Below are positions 1 to 6,823 of a DNA stretch of 9,801 nt, piece by piece (within the stretch, counting starts at the first letter, position 1; each line of letters begins with the position of its first letter). The position numbers and the translations under genes are program-made. The notes under the pieces are model-generated. The model searched no databases and was not told the origin of the DNA. It saw nothing but the letters and a program-made list of their open reading frames with translations. The DNA comes from Actinomycetota bacterium (GTDB lineage Bacteria; Actinomycetota; Acidimicrobiia; Acidimicrobiales; Microtrichaceae), in assembly GCA_009700815.1 (NCBI GenBank), contig WLLG01000053.1:1-9801 (forward strand). The letters run 5' to 3'.

Positions 1-1
1 C

Positions 2-826
2 CGTGACGTTCCCGCTAGTGACGGTGGTCCGTTTCCGCTCGTGTTGTTCTCACACGGATTTGCCAGCTATCGCACGCAGTCAACTTCGCTGACGACTCAC
101 CTTGCTAGTTGGGGGTTCGTCGTGATCTCACCGGACTACTTGGAGCGGGGATTGCGAAGCGTGCTGGGTGAGCCCCCGGCTTCACCTCGCGCTGATGCGA
201 CCATCGCTGATGAGGCAATCAGCTTGATTCGTTCTGAGAATCTGAGTGCTGGCGGGCTCCTTGAGGGCCGCGTTGACTCCACCTCGATCTATCCCATTGG
301 CCACTCTGCAGGAGGCGGAACCTCGCTTCGTTTGCTGGAGCGAGCGGATGTGCATTCGGTTATTCCTATGGCCTCGGGGTACAGCATGCTCTCGCAGTTG
401 AATGGCAGCCTCACACTTCCTCCTGGAAAGTCCATCGCTTGGATCGGTGGGGTGAAAGATGGGATCGCAGCAATTGCGGACATCCGCCGAGGGTTTGATT
501 ACACGCCAGGCGAGCGCAAGCTGATAGAGATTTCGGGTGCTGGCCACAACAATGCCTTTACCGACATTTGTGAGATTGGTGAAGGTGGAGTTGCTGCTCT
601 TGCCCTGAGTACTGGCATCCCGATTCCGAGTTCCTTGTTGGCACTCGGCGATAACGGCTGCAAAGTTCCCCCATTCCGTGATTCGCCAGATGTCTGGCCA
701 GAGGTTCGCCACTTTGTGACGGCCGAGCTTCGTTACCGGTCCGGACTAGACGCTCAGCCTGTTGGTTTAGGAGACCAGGTGCTGACCAGCTTCGACGATA
801 TTGCGCGCTACCGTCACAACCCATGA
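2..826 (+). CDS. alpha/beta hydrolase, dienelactone hydrolase / PAF-acetylhydrolase-like (5' partial)
   Basis: The reading frame is open to the left edge from base 2, and residues upstream of the GTG at 41 already match the family (a DVPAS..GPFPLVLFSHG stretch). The true start is therefore outside the window and GTG 41 is not the start. 274 residues are visible. In this partial numbering, the beta-strand and oxyanion-loop motif VLFSHGF is at about 14-20 and the nucleophile elbow GHSAGG has Ser at about 102. A likely catalytic Asp lies in KDG at about 153, and the catalytic His in GAGHN at about 182. This is a complete Ser-Asp-His triad in the usual order. Two cysteines follow the His, in TDICEIG and DNGCKV, and could pair. 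Substrate cannot be told: the family includes chlorophyllase-like, PAF-acetylhydrolase-like and dienelactone hydrolase-like esterases. Localisation is unknown because the N-terminus is missing. The gene ends only a few bases before ispH on the same strand, so cotranscription is possible, but no functional link is evident. Confidence 0.8.
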   Translation, partial: RDVPASDGGPFPLVLFSHGFASYRTQSTSLTTHLASWGFVVISPDYLERGLRSVLGEPPASPRADATIADEAISLIRSENLSAGGLLEGRVDSTSIYPIGHSAGGGTSLRLLERADVHSVIPMASGYSMLSQLNGSLTLPPGKSIAWIGGVKDGIAAIADIRRGFDYTPGERKLIEISGAGHNNAFTDICEIGEGGVAALALSTGIPIPSSLLALGDNGCKVPPFRDSPDVWPEVRHFVTAELRYRSGLDAQPVGLGDQVLTSFDDIARYRHNP

Positions 827-832
827 GTCGAG

Positions 833-1891
833 TTGAACCATGAGCTACCTACCGTGACAGAACGTGTGGACCAAGTATTGCTTGCTGCCCCTCGTGGATT
901 CTGCGCCGGGGTTGAGATGGCCATCAAAGCACTTGCATGGATGGTCACCTCCTTCGAGGGACCGATCTACTGCTATCACGAGATTGTCCATAACCAACGA
1001 GTGGTCAGGCAGTTTCAAGAGCTCGGCGTGGTCTTTGTAGACAGCATCGCCGAGGTTCCAGAGGGTCGACCAATTATGTTGTCGGCGCATGGGTCAGCAC
1101 CAGAGGTAGTAACTCAGGCTCGTGAGCGAGGCGGGTTTGTCGTGGACGCCGTCTGCCCACTCGTAACAAAGGTGCATCACGAGGTCAAAGTCCGTGCGGG
1201 CAAGGGCTACTCGATTGTCTACATCGGCCATGAAGGCCATGAGGAGGCTGTCGGCACCATGGCCGTAGCCCCCGAATCGGTGCACCGGGTTGAATCCCTA
1301 GAAGAGGTAGCCGCTCTACCTGCGTTTGAAACTCCCGTGGCGCTACTCGCTCAGACCACCCTGTCGCATCGCGATTGGGCACAGGTTGCAGAAGCGACTC
1401 AAGCTCGCTTCCCAGAGATGTGGATGCCCGGCCACTCTGACCTGTGTTTTGCCACCACGAATCGCCAGTCGGCCTTGATGCAGATTGCCGATCGCTGCGA
1501 TGCAATCATTGTGATTGGCTCAGCGAATTCTTCGAACACAGTTGCTCTAGAGAAGTTAGCTCGCTCGGCCGGATGCAAAGCTGTGTACCGAATAAATGCG
1601 CCCGAGGAACTACCGGTTGGCCTGAGCGGCGTCGTGGGCGTGACTGCGGGGGCATCGGCACCAGAAGAACTCGTCGAAGCGGTTCTCGAGCGCCTAAGTC
1701 CGCTTAACGGAGTCGAAGAAGTGCGAATTACGGAGGAAGAGGAGTATTTCCCTCCCCCGCGAAACCTGCGTGAATTGCTCGGCGCTATCGACCAGATCGG
1801 CAGGTTCGGTCTTGGTGGAGACCCAACCATTCAGGTCAACTCGGGCGACCGAGAACTCTCTGCAAGCTCAGTGTTAGCCAGCTTGGCCTGA
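833..1891 (+). CDS. ispH: 4-hydroxy-3-methylbut-2-enyl diphosphate reductase (IspH/LytB)
   Basis: IspH is a cytosolic 4Fe-4S enzyme that reduces HMBPP to IPP and DMAPP, the last step of the MEP pathway. From the TTG at 833 the protein has 352 residues. The three cluster cysteines are visible: Cys24 (PRGFCAG), Cys108 (AVCPLVTKVH) and Cys205 (SDLCFATTNRQ). His53 in HEIVHN and His136/Glu138 in GHEGHEE match substrate-binding His41, His124 and Glu126 of the E. coli enzyme. The loop SANSSN (230-235) and GASAPEE complete the fold. About 40 residues follow the last recognisable motif. The start is uncertain: TTG 833 is 6 bases after the hydrolase stop, while GTG 854 gives a start closer to the family norm; neither has a clear Shine-Dalgarno site. 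Several motifs differ from the common bacterial form (CYHEIVHN, CFATTNRQ, CAGVEMAIKALAW), suggesting a separate subfamily. The 3' end overlaps convergent plsC by 18 bases. Confidence 0.95.
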   Translation: MNHELPTVTERVDQVLLAAPRGFCAGVEMAIKALAWMVTSFEGPIYCYHEIVHNQRVVRQFQELGVVFVDSIAEVPEGRPIMLSAHGSAPEVVTQARERGGFVVDAVCPLVTKVHHEVKVRAGKGYSIVYIGHEGHEEAVGTMAVAPESVHRVESLEEVAALPAFETPVALLAQTTLSHRDWAQVAEATQARFPEMWMPGHSDLCFATTNRQSALMQIADRCDAIIVIGSANSSNTVALEKLARSAGCKAVYRINAPEELPVGLSGVVGVTAGASAPEELVEAVLERLSPLNGVEEVRITEEEEYFPPPRNLRELLGAIDQIGRFGLGGDPTIQVNSGDRELSASSVLASLA

Positions 1892-2647
1892 GCTATTCAG
1901 GCTCTGGCTCGAAGCGGCCGAGAAGGATTGTTGTAGATCAACTTTCATGCGTTCGCTCAACTCAGTGACACTGTTCCGAGGCACCCTGCCCTCGAGTGGC
2001 ACCTCCGGGTAAATCGGCTCGCCTATTACAACCGACACACGAACTCGACGAGGGAATTTTGCGCCGGGTGGTAGTGCTTGTTCTGTTCCGCCTAGGGCAA
2101 CGGGAAGCACCGGCACTCGATATCGGCAGGCAATCCAAGCGGGGCCCTCGTGAACTTCCGTAATCAGTGGTCCTGACATTCGCGTTCCCTCGGGGAACAT
2201 CAACAACAAGTCGCCATGTGCCAGGGCCTGCTCGCAGCACCGAAGGGCAGCCCGGTCGGCCTGCCCTCTGCTCACTGGGAAGGACCCCATCTTCTCTAGA
2301 AAGCTGCCCATCCATGCATGCTGCCAGAGTGATTCTTTGGCCATGCATCGAAGTATTTGTTCAGACGGCAGAGCAGCCCCAATCAAGAACGCATCCAAGT
2401 TTGAGCGGTGCACTCCAATCACAAGGTAAGGCCCATCGATAGGGATTCTGTCGCCCCCATGAACACTCAAGCGAAAGTAACCCCGCGCCAGCAAGCTGAC
2501 CAACTTGCGGATCGAGCGATGAACCATGCGGCCCGACTTGCTCATCGGCGCCACCTCGTGGCGGCCTTGGGTGTTCGACGTGACAGATGCAGCTTCGCTC
2601 GAATCCTGTTGCACCCCGGTGCCACTGGACTCAAGCGGATGATTCAC
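1874..2647 (-). CDS. plsC: 1-acyl-sn-glycerol-3-phosphate acyltransferase (PlsC/LPLAT family)
   Basis: This family transfers a fatty acyl group from acyl-ACP or acyl-CoA to lysophosphatidic acid, giving phosphatidic acid at the inner face of the membrane. From GTG 2647 the protein has 257 residues. The HX4D catalytic motif is His80-Asp85 (HRSNLD), the acceptor-binding FPEGTR is at 151-156, and the later PVLPVALGG motif is at about 179-187. The GTG overlaps the cmk stop as GTGA and has GGAGAG six bases upstream (2654-2659), which supports translational coupling. An internal ATG at 2545 (Met35) also has an SD-like GAGGTGG. The first 34 residues are Ser/Gln/Gly-rich and lack family similarity, so a 223-residue form is possible. 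No long hydrophobic N-terminal helix is obvious. It is the last gene of the operon. Substrate specificity within the LPLAT family cannot be read from sequence. Confidence 0.88.
   Translation of the reverse strand: MNHPLESSGTGVQQDSSEAASVTSNTQGRHEVAPMSKSGRMVHRSIRKLVSLLARGYFRLSVHGGDRIPIDGPYLVIGVHRSNLDAFLIGAALPSEQILRCMAKESLWQHAWMGSFLEKMGSFPVSRGQADRAALRCCEQALAHGDLLLMFPEGTRMSGPLITEVHEGPAWIACRYRVPVLPVALGGTEQALPPGAKFPRRVRVSVVIGEPIYPEVPLEGRVPRNSVTELSERMKVDLQQSFSAASSQSLNSSGQAG
1876..1909. terminator. two-part hairpin over the convergent ispH/plsC 3' ends, possible bidirectional terminator
   Basis: AGCCAG (1876-1881) pairs with CTGGCT (1904-1909). Inside this, GCCTGA (1886-1891) pairs with TCAGGC (1897-1902) around a 5-base loop. 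The two 6-bp stems are separated by a 4-versus-1 internal loop. The inner left arm contains the ispH TGA, and the outer arm begins at the last base of the plsC stop triplet. Neither strand has a T-run after it, so it is not a classic intrinsic terminator. Actinobacterial terminators often lack a strong U-tract, so a bidirectional terminator is a reasonable inference. Confidence 0.45.
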
Positions 2648-3285
2648 GATCTGCTCTCCACGAGTGCAGCTAACAACTCGACGACTTCATCAATCTCGAT
2701 TGTGGAGGTGTCGATGCTGACAGCGCCATCGGCCTCGACGAGCGGACTGTCGGCTCGACCACGATCGGCTGCGTCCCGTCGGGCAATGTCTGCAGCTACT
2801 TGGTCATATTCCAAGTCGGTCATCTCTTTGGCTCTGCGCTGGGCGCGAACCTCGGGCGAGGCTGTCAGAAAAACCTTGAGGATTGCGTCGGGGAAAACCA
2901 CTGATCCAATATCTCGACCTTCGATTACTCCTCCACCGTGTTCGGTGGCCCAACTGCGCTGACGTGCCCGCAACTGCTCACGTACAGCTGGGTTCGAGGC
3001 CACCATGCTGACAGCACGGGAGACCTCGGGCCCGCGAATCTCTAGGGTTGCGTCAACCCCGTCCACAGTGACCACGCCGTCAATAACGGACATCTCTACT
3101 GTGGCTGCAAGTCGACCGACGGGATCTGGGTCTGCCGGGTCGATCTGCCTGCGAATTGCAGCGAAGGCAATGCAGCGGTACATCGCACCCGTGTCGAGGT
3201 AAGTCAGTCCGAGTCGCTCAGCTAGGCGCCGGCCGACTGTCGATTTACCTGATCCCGCTGGGCCATCAATTGCTATAACTCGCAC
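2644..3285 (-). CDS. cmk: cytidylate kinase
   Basis: Cmk phosphorylates CMP and dCMP with ATP in the cytosol. The GTG at 3285 gives 213 residues, close to the family's usual 210-230, and puts the P-loop IDGPAGSGKST at 6-16. Other family features are LDTGAMYR (30-37), EGRDIGSVVFPDA (122-134), the Arg-rich LID helix RAQRRAKEM (147-155) and RRDAADRGRADSPL (169-182). The start is chosen because GGAGG at 3295-3299 lies nine bases upstream. Longer readings, including ATG 3333, would overlap aroA and lack an SD site. The gap to the aroA stop is 37 bases, the largest within the operon, and the strong SD suggests independent ribosome loading. The stop overlaps the plsC start by four bases. In M. tuberculosis cmk directly follows the rluB-type gene and precedes der; here the aromatic block precedes it and plsC follows. 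Confidence 0.95.
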   Translation of the reverse strand: MRVIAIDGPAGSGKSTVGRRLAERLGLTYLDTGAMYRCIAFAAIRRQIDPADPDPVGRLAATVEMSVIDGVVTVDGVDATLEIRGPEVSRAVSMVASNPAVREQLRARQRSWATEHGGGVIEGRDIGSVVFPDAILKVFLTASPEVRAQRRAKEMTDLEYDQVAADIARRDAADRGRADSPLVEADGAVSIDTSTIEIDEVVELLAALVESRS

Positions 3286-3294
3286 AGTATTGAT

Positions 3295-3299
3295 CCTCC
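3295..3299 (-). promoter_or_regulatory. Shine-Dalgarno site deciding the cmk start
   Basis: On the minus strand this reads GGAGG, nine bases before GTG 3285. It is the clearest ribosome-binding site in the window. It settles the cmk start against the longer in-frame options (ATG 3333 and further upstream), which have no purine-rich site. Confidence 0.75.
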
Positions 3300-3322
3300 G
3301 ATTTTCAGTGACTCTACCGGGA

Positions 3323-4612
3323 TCATTTGCCATCCGATCCACGAAGAGTCTCAAGATCATTCCAAAAGTTGGGATACGTCTTTGCGACACATGCCGGGTC
3401 AGCAATCTGAATTCCTGCAGAGCGCAAGCCAACTAGGGCAAAGCTCATCGCCATGCGGTGGTCCCTATACGTCTGCACTACCCCCGGATTGGGAACACCT
3501 GGGTGAATCAAGAAACCATCTGATTCTTCAACTGCAGAGATCCCAAGGCGTTGGAGCTCTGTCACTACAGCAGCGATTCGATCAGTCTCTTTGGCCCGAA
3601 TAAACCCAATACCAGTCACTCGAGTCGGCGAGTCAGCAAAGGGGGCAATGGCCGCGAGGGTCTGCGCCGTGTCAGATATCTCGGCCATGTCCACTTCAAT
3701 TCCGTGCAGGCTTCCTGTCCCAACCACTTGGGTGGAAGTGGCAGATCTGATCACCTGTGCGCCCATTCGCCCGAGCAAGTCAACAAAGCTCAGATCGCCT
3801 TGCAGGGAGTCGGTCCCTAGGCCGTGAATGGTGACGCTCCCACCAAGCAGCGCAGCTGCCGCAAAGAAGTACGAAGCAGCCGACGCGTCGGGTTCCACTA
3901 CAAACTCATTCACGGCCCGATAACCGGTGGGCTCCACTGACAATCTGCGGAAGTTGCCATGGGTGGTCTCCGCACCAAATGCTTGCATGACCTTGAGAGT
4001 CATCTCCACATACGGCTTTGAGACTAGATCGGACACCATCTCGACCTGCAGGCCGGCATCCATCTCTGGAGCGGCAAGCAACAGCCCCGAGAGGAACTGA
4101 CTGCTGACATCACCCCGCAACTCAATCGGGCCACCTGCCAATCCCTGAGCCTCAATCTGCACAGGCAAGCACCCCGGATCCCCAAGGGGCACGAGCACAC
4201 AGCCCATAGCCGTTAGCGCATCGAACATCTCGCCCATTGGCCGCAGGCGTAACGGGCCGGCCCCGTCGAGCACCACAGTGGATCTACCCAACGCTGCAAC
4301 TGGCGCAATGAACCGAGAAGTTGTCCCTGACAGCGCTGCATCTAGAACTGCCCCATCTACGGGCGGTACACCGCGGATGCCGTGAACCGTGAGTCGTTGC
4401 GCTGACTCCTCAGCCTCGATGCCCACGCCGAGTGCACCGAGACAACGGACCATGGCCTCGGTATCTTCAGCAAAAAGTGCCCCCTCTAGAGTCGAGGTTC
4501 CGCGTGCCAACGCAGCGCAGATTAAGGCCCTGTTGGTGATGCTCTTTGAACCAGGTGGCCGAACCACAACATCGAAGGGTTGCGAGAGCGGTTCTACCTC
4601 AAGCGAGTTCAT
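3323..4612 (-). CDS. aroA: 3-phosphoshikimate 1-carboxyvinyltransferase (EPSP synthase)
   Basis: AroA joins shikimate-3-phosphate and PEP to make EPSP, the sixth step of the shikimate pathway. From ATG 4612 the protein has 429 residues, nearly the same as E. coli AroA (427). Visible signatures are PPGSKSITNRAL (19-30), LSGTTSRF (94-101), LRPMGE (123-128) and SSQFLSG (170-176). Further ones are catalytic Asp314 in EISDTAQT, RAKETDR (339-345), DHRMAM (384-389) and Lys411 in VAKTYPNFW. The position equivalent to E. coli Pro101 is Phe, which is common in actinobacterial AroA and not evidence of herbicide resistance. The start overlaps the end of tyrA by 14 bases. An upstream extension of the frame to 4681 is unlikely because it has no family similarity and lies inside tyrA. 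The gene forms an aroH-tyrA-aroA block, an insertion compared with the mycobacterial scp-rluB-cmk order. Confidence 0.97.
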   Translation of the reverse strand: MNSLEVEPLSQPFDVVVRPPGSKSITNRALICAALARGTSTLEGALFAEDTEAMVRCLGALGVGIEAEESAQRLTVHGIRGVPPVDGAVLDAALSGTTSRFIAPVAALGRSTVVLDGAGPLRLRPMGEMFDALTAMGCVLVPLGDPGCLPVQIEAQGLAGGPIELRGDVSSQFLSGLLLAAPEMDAGLQVEMVSDLVSKPYVEMTLKVMQAFGAETTHGNFRRLSVEPTGYRAVNEFVVEPDASAASYFFAAAALLGGSVTIHGLGTDSLQGDLSFVDLLGRMGAQVIRSATSTQVVGTGSLHGIEVDMAEISDTAQTLAAIAPFADSPTRVTGIGFIRAKETDRIAAVVTELQRLGISAVEESDGFLIHPGVPNPGVVQTYRDHRMAMSFALVGLRSAGIQIADPACVAKTYPNFWNDLETLRGSDGK

Positions 4613-5669
4613 GTACCGATACCACTCGGGACTGCGAGCGAAGTGCCTCAGCAAGCGAGGCCGCACGATCAGCGTCGACAACCAAAATCAAGCGGCCGCG
4701 ACGGTCACCTGCAGTATGAGCAACCTCTACGTCGTAGACGTTAACTCCCAGCTCGGTTGCCAAAGCAGTGACCGATGCAAGCTCGCCTGGTTGATCAACA
4801 ATGGACACTCGAATCTCGGCCAACTGTTCGGCAGCCGGGGCACCTGTAGGCAGGGACCGACGAGCCTGTTGCGCCAAGCGAAGTCGTTGCTCTAATGCCT
4901 CTGAATCCCCTGTGGCAACAATTCCCCTCATCACCCCGAGGGAGTCCAAGAGGTCATCAAGTACTCCCAGAATTGCCTCGCGGTTATCAGTACAAATGTC
5001 TAGCCACATGCCCGGGTCACCCGCTGCAATGCGAGTCATATCTCGAAACCCGCCTGCAGCAAGTCTCAGCACCGCTGAATGCTCCTCTGCTTGTGTCGCT
5101 GCAAGGTCCATCAGCGTTGCAGCGGTCAGATGCGGAACATGCGACACCGTAGCTACAAGGTGATCATGCTGTGCGGCGTCAAGTGTCAGCACCTCGGCTC
5201 CAAAGGAGCGAACCACCGAATGAACCAGCGCCTGAGCGGCAGGGTCCGTGTTTGCAGTTGGGGTCAAGACCCAAGTCGTTGCATCAAAGAGGTCTCCACG
5301 AGCGCCGTCCACACCGATGGCTTCGGAGCCAGCCATCGGGTGACCACCCACAAATTTTGCGTCTTGCACTGCTGCGACTAGCGGGGCCTTCACGCTGCCG
5401 ACATCAGTCACCACGCCCCCAGAACGAAGCGCTTCGCGAGCAGCATCTGCCACGCTGCTGACGGGGACCGCTAGAAACGTAATCTCGGCATCTGGATCAC
5501 TGCCAACGGAGTTGATAACCCCGAGCTGCAGTGCACGTTCAGCACGAGCAGGGTCAATATCTGATCCCGCGACATGCCACCCGGCCGCCTGAAGTGCCAG
5601 CGCAACAGAACCGCCAATCAACCCGGTTCCGACTACTGCAGCGCGACGCTGTTCGCCCTGCGCCGTCAT
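4599..5669 (-). CDS. tyrA: prephenate dehydrogenase with C-terminal ACT domain
   Basis: TyrA oxidatively decarboxylates prephenate to 4-hydroxyphenylpyruvate with NAD(P)+, committing flux to tyrosine. The 356-residue protein starts with a Rossmann motif VVGTGLIGGS (12-21). GSDIDP (35-40) lies at the end of beta 2, with Asp37 favouring NAD over NADP. The conserved prephenate-binding segment GGHPMAGSE is at 108-116, and the catalytic His is in VSHVPH (His177). The helical dimerisation domain extends to about 275. Residues about 285-350 (IRVSIVDQPGELASVTALATELGVNV) form an ACT domain, usually a site for amino-acid feedback, so tyrosine inhibition is likely but not shown. The ATG overlaps the aroH stop as ATGA, and the 3' end overlaps aroA by 14 bases. 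It lacks a fused chorismate mutase domain; the separate AroH next door supplies that step. Confidence 0.96.
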   Translation of the reverse strand: MTAQGEQRRAAVVGTGLIGGSVALALQAAGWHVAGSDIDPARAERALQLGVINSVGSDPDAEITFLAVPVSSVADAAREALRSGGVVTDVGSVKAPLVAAVQDAKFVGGHPMAGSEAIGVDGARGDLFDATTWVLTPTANTDPAAQALVHSVVRSFGAEVLTLDAAQHDHLVATVSHVPHLTAATLMDLAATQAEEHSAVLRLAAGGFRDMTRIAAGDPGMWLDICTDNREAILGVLDDLLDSLGVMRGIVATGDSEALEQRLRLAQQARRSLPTGAPAAEQLAEIRVSIVDQPGELASVTALATELGVNVYDVEVAHTAGDRRGRLILVVDADRAASLAEALRSQSRVVSVHELA

Positions 5670-6034
5670 CCGGGGAGGTCATCTCGAAGGGTGCGAGCCT
5701 CTTCTAGGTAGACATGACGCAATTCGCTTCGGGTCAATTCAGTATTTGTGTGCATCAACACGCGAACGCACAGCGGCATCGAATCATCAATGCTGAGTTC
5801 CTGCGCACAGATCAGCGGTACATCACCCAGACCCATCTGTCGCGCTGCAACAGCGGGAAACACAGAGTGAATATCGGGAGTAGCAGTAAAGAGAATCGAG
5901 ATGAGGTCCTCCGAAGAGAGTGAGTTGCGTTCAATCATCTCGGTCAAGAGCCGCTCAACTCTCTCCAGAAGATGGTCACGGTCATCACGTTCCAGAGTGA
6001 TTGCTCCTCGAAGTGCGAGAACCTGTGTCGACAT
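5666..6034 (-). CDS. aroH: monofunctional chorismate mutase, AroH (Bacillus) type
   Basis: AroH rearranges chorismate to prephenate, the branch point for tyrosine and phenylalanine. From ATG 6034 the protein has 122 residues, close to the 127 of B. subtilis AroH, and it aligns along its whole length. RGAITLERD (9-17) holds the Arg equivalent to Arg7. ATPDIHSVFP (51-60) is followed by Arg65, equivalent to Arg63. CAQE (76-79) provides the Glu78 equivalent, CVRV (89-92) the catalytic Arg90 equivalent (Arg91), and RHVYLEEA (106-113) the Tyr108 equivalent. The residue equivalent to B. subtilis Lys60 is Val. An upstream extension in the same frame to 6169 runs inside rluB and has no family similarity, so it is rejected. 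The start is 10 bases after the rluB stop, with no clear SD site. The product directly feeds TyrA, encoded by the next gene with a 4-base overlap. Confidence 0.95.
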   Translation of the reverse strand: MSTQVLALRGAITLERDDRDHLLERVERLLTEMIERNSLSSEDLISILFTATPDIHSVFPAVAARQMGLGDVPLICAQELSIDDSMPLCVRVLMHTNTELTRSELRHVYLEEARTLRDDLPG

Positions 6035-6044
6035 CAACGAGAGG

Positions 6045-6818
6045 TTAGCTGTCCTCGGCAGTCGCATCAGAACTTGAAGCCTCGGCTGCGGTTTCATCGA
6101 GAAGCTGAACCGAACGTTCAAGCTCACGCAGTTCGTCTTGAGTGAGTTCGCGCCAACTACCTGGCCCAAGTTGTGTATCGCGCAGGCTACCGATTCGGGT
6201 GCGGATCAGGCGGGTAACGGGGTGACCAACTGCTTCGCACATCCGACGTACTTGCCGGTTACGGCCCTCGTGAATGACGATGCGCACCAATCCCGGCGCC
6301 TGAGCCGAGACTTTGGCCGGGGCAGTTACCCCATCTTCGAGTTCGACTCCTTCTCGGAGCGTGCGTAGTGCTCCCCGACCAGGATCGCCCTCCACCTCGG
6401 CTAGGTATTCTTTCTCTACTCCAAAGCTCGGGTGAGTCAGGCGATGAGTCAGTTGCCCATCGTTCGTCAGAAGCAACAACCCCTCTGTCTCTAGATCCAG
6501 TCTGCCCACCGAGTGGACTCTCGGTTCTAAAGGGACAAAGGACAAAGCAGTGGTTCGGCCCTGTGGGTCGTCTGCTGTGGTGACCACTCCAGCAGGCTTG
6601 TTCAAGAGGTAATACACCGAGTCCGGTTGAATGCCTATCGGGACACCGTCGACTTGCACAACATCTCGGTCAACTTCGACTCGAGCGCCCAGCACAATCT
6701 CTTCGCCGTTCACCGTGACTCTGCCGTCGGCTATCAGGTCCTCACAGACCCGCCGGCTACCGAAACCTGCTCTTGCTAGCACCTTCTGTAGGCGCTCCCC
6801 TGTCGCGTCGGTTCCCAA
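6045..6818 (-). CDS. rluB: RsuA/RluB-family pseudouridine synthase (probably 23S rRNA)
   Basis: This enzyme isomerises a specific uridine to pseudouridine in ribosomal RNA. The 257-residue product has an N-terminal S4 RNA-binding domain (about 8-55: ERLQKVLARAGFGSRRVCEDLIADGRVTVNG). The catalytic domain carries LLNKPAGVVTT (71-81) and GRLDLETEGLLLLTNDG (105-121), with catalytic Asp108, and then EGRNRQVRRMCEAVGHPV (184-201). The last 30 residues are acidic and Ala/Ser-rich. TTG 6818 is the only usable start, because an in-frame stop lies just upstream and the S4 domain begins almost at once. It sits 5 bases after the scpB stop, directly after a T-run, with no good SD site, so reinitiation after scpB is likely. 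The scpB-rluB neighbourhood is standard in Actinobacteria and Firmicutes. RluB is favoured over RsuA from this context, but the exact target uridine is not shown. Confidence 0.92.
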   Translation of the reverse strand: MGTDATGERLQKVLARAGFGSRRVCEDLIADGRVTVNGEEIVLGARVEVDRDVVQVDGVPIGIQPDSVYYLLNKPAGVVTTADDPQGRTTALSFVPLEPRVHSVGRLDLETEGLLLLTNDGQLTHRLTHPSFGVEKEYLAEVEGDPGRGALRTLREGVELEDGVTAPAKVSAQAPGLVRIVIHEGRNRQVRRMCEAVGHPVTRLIRTRIGSLRDTQLGPGSWRELTQDELRELERSVQLLDETAAEASSSDATAEDS

Positions 6819-6823
6819 AAAAC

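Noticed and set aside
1399..1830. 143-codon minus-strand open frame inside ispH
   Set aside because: It is fully inside a strongly supported gene on the other strand, and its Ser/Arg/Pro-rich composition is typical of an antisense frame.
2408..2962. 184-codon plus-strand open frame over plsC and cmk
   Set aside because: It is antisense to two genes with complete catalytic motifs and shows no family similarity.
3286..3432. N-terminal extension of Cmk (starts at 3432 or 3333)
   Set aside because: It overlaps aroA, lacks an SD site and adds residues with no family similarity; GTG 3285 has GGAGG nine bases upstream.
4613..4681. 23-residue N-terminal extension of AroA
   Set aside because: It lies inside the tyrA ACT-domain coding sequence and has no AroA similarity.
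4389..4895. 168-codon open frame on the plus strand across the aroA/tyrA junction
   Set aside because: It is antisense to two well-supported genes, has no recognisable family motif and a shuffled Ser/Arg-rich composition typical of an opposite-strand shadow.
6035..6169. 45-residue N-terminal extension of AroH
   Set aside because: It lies inside rluB, and the AroH fold begins at ATG 6034 with normal length.
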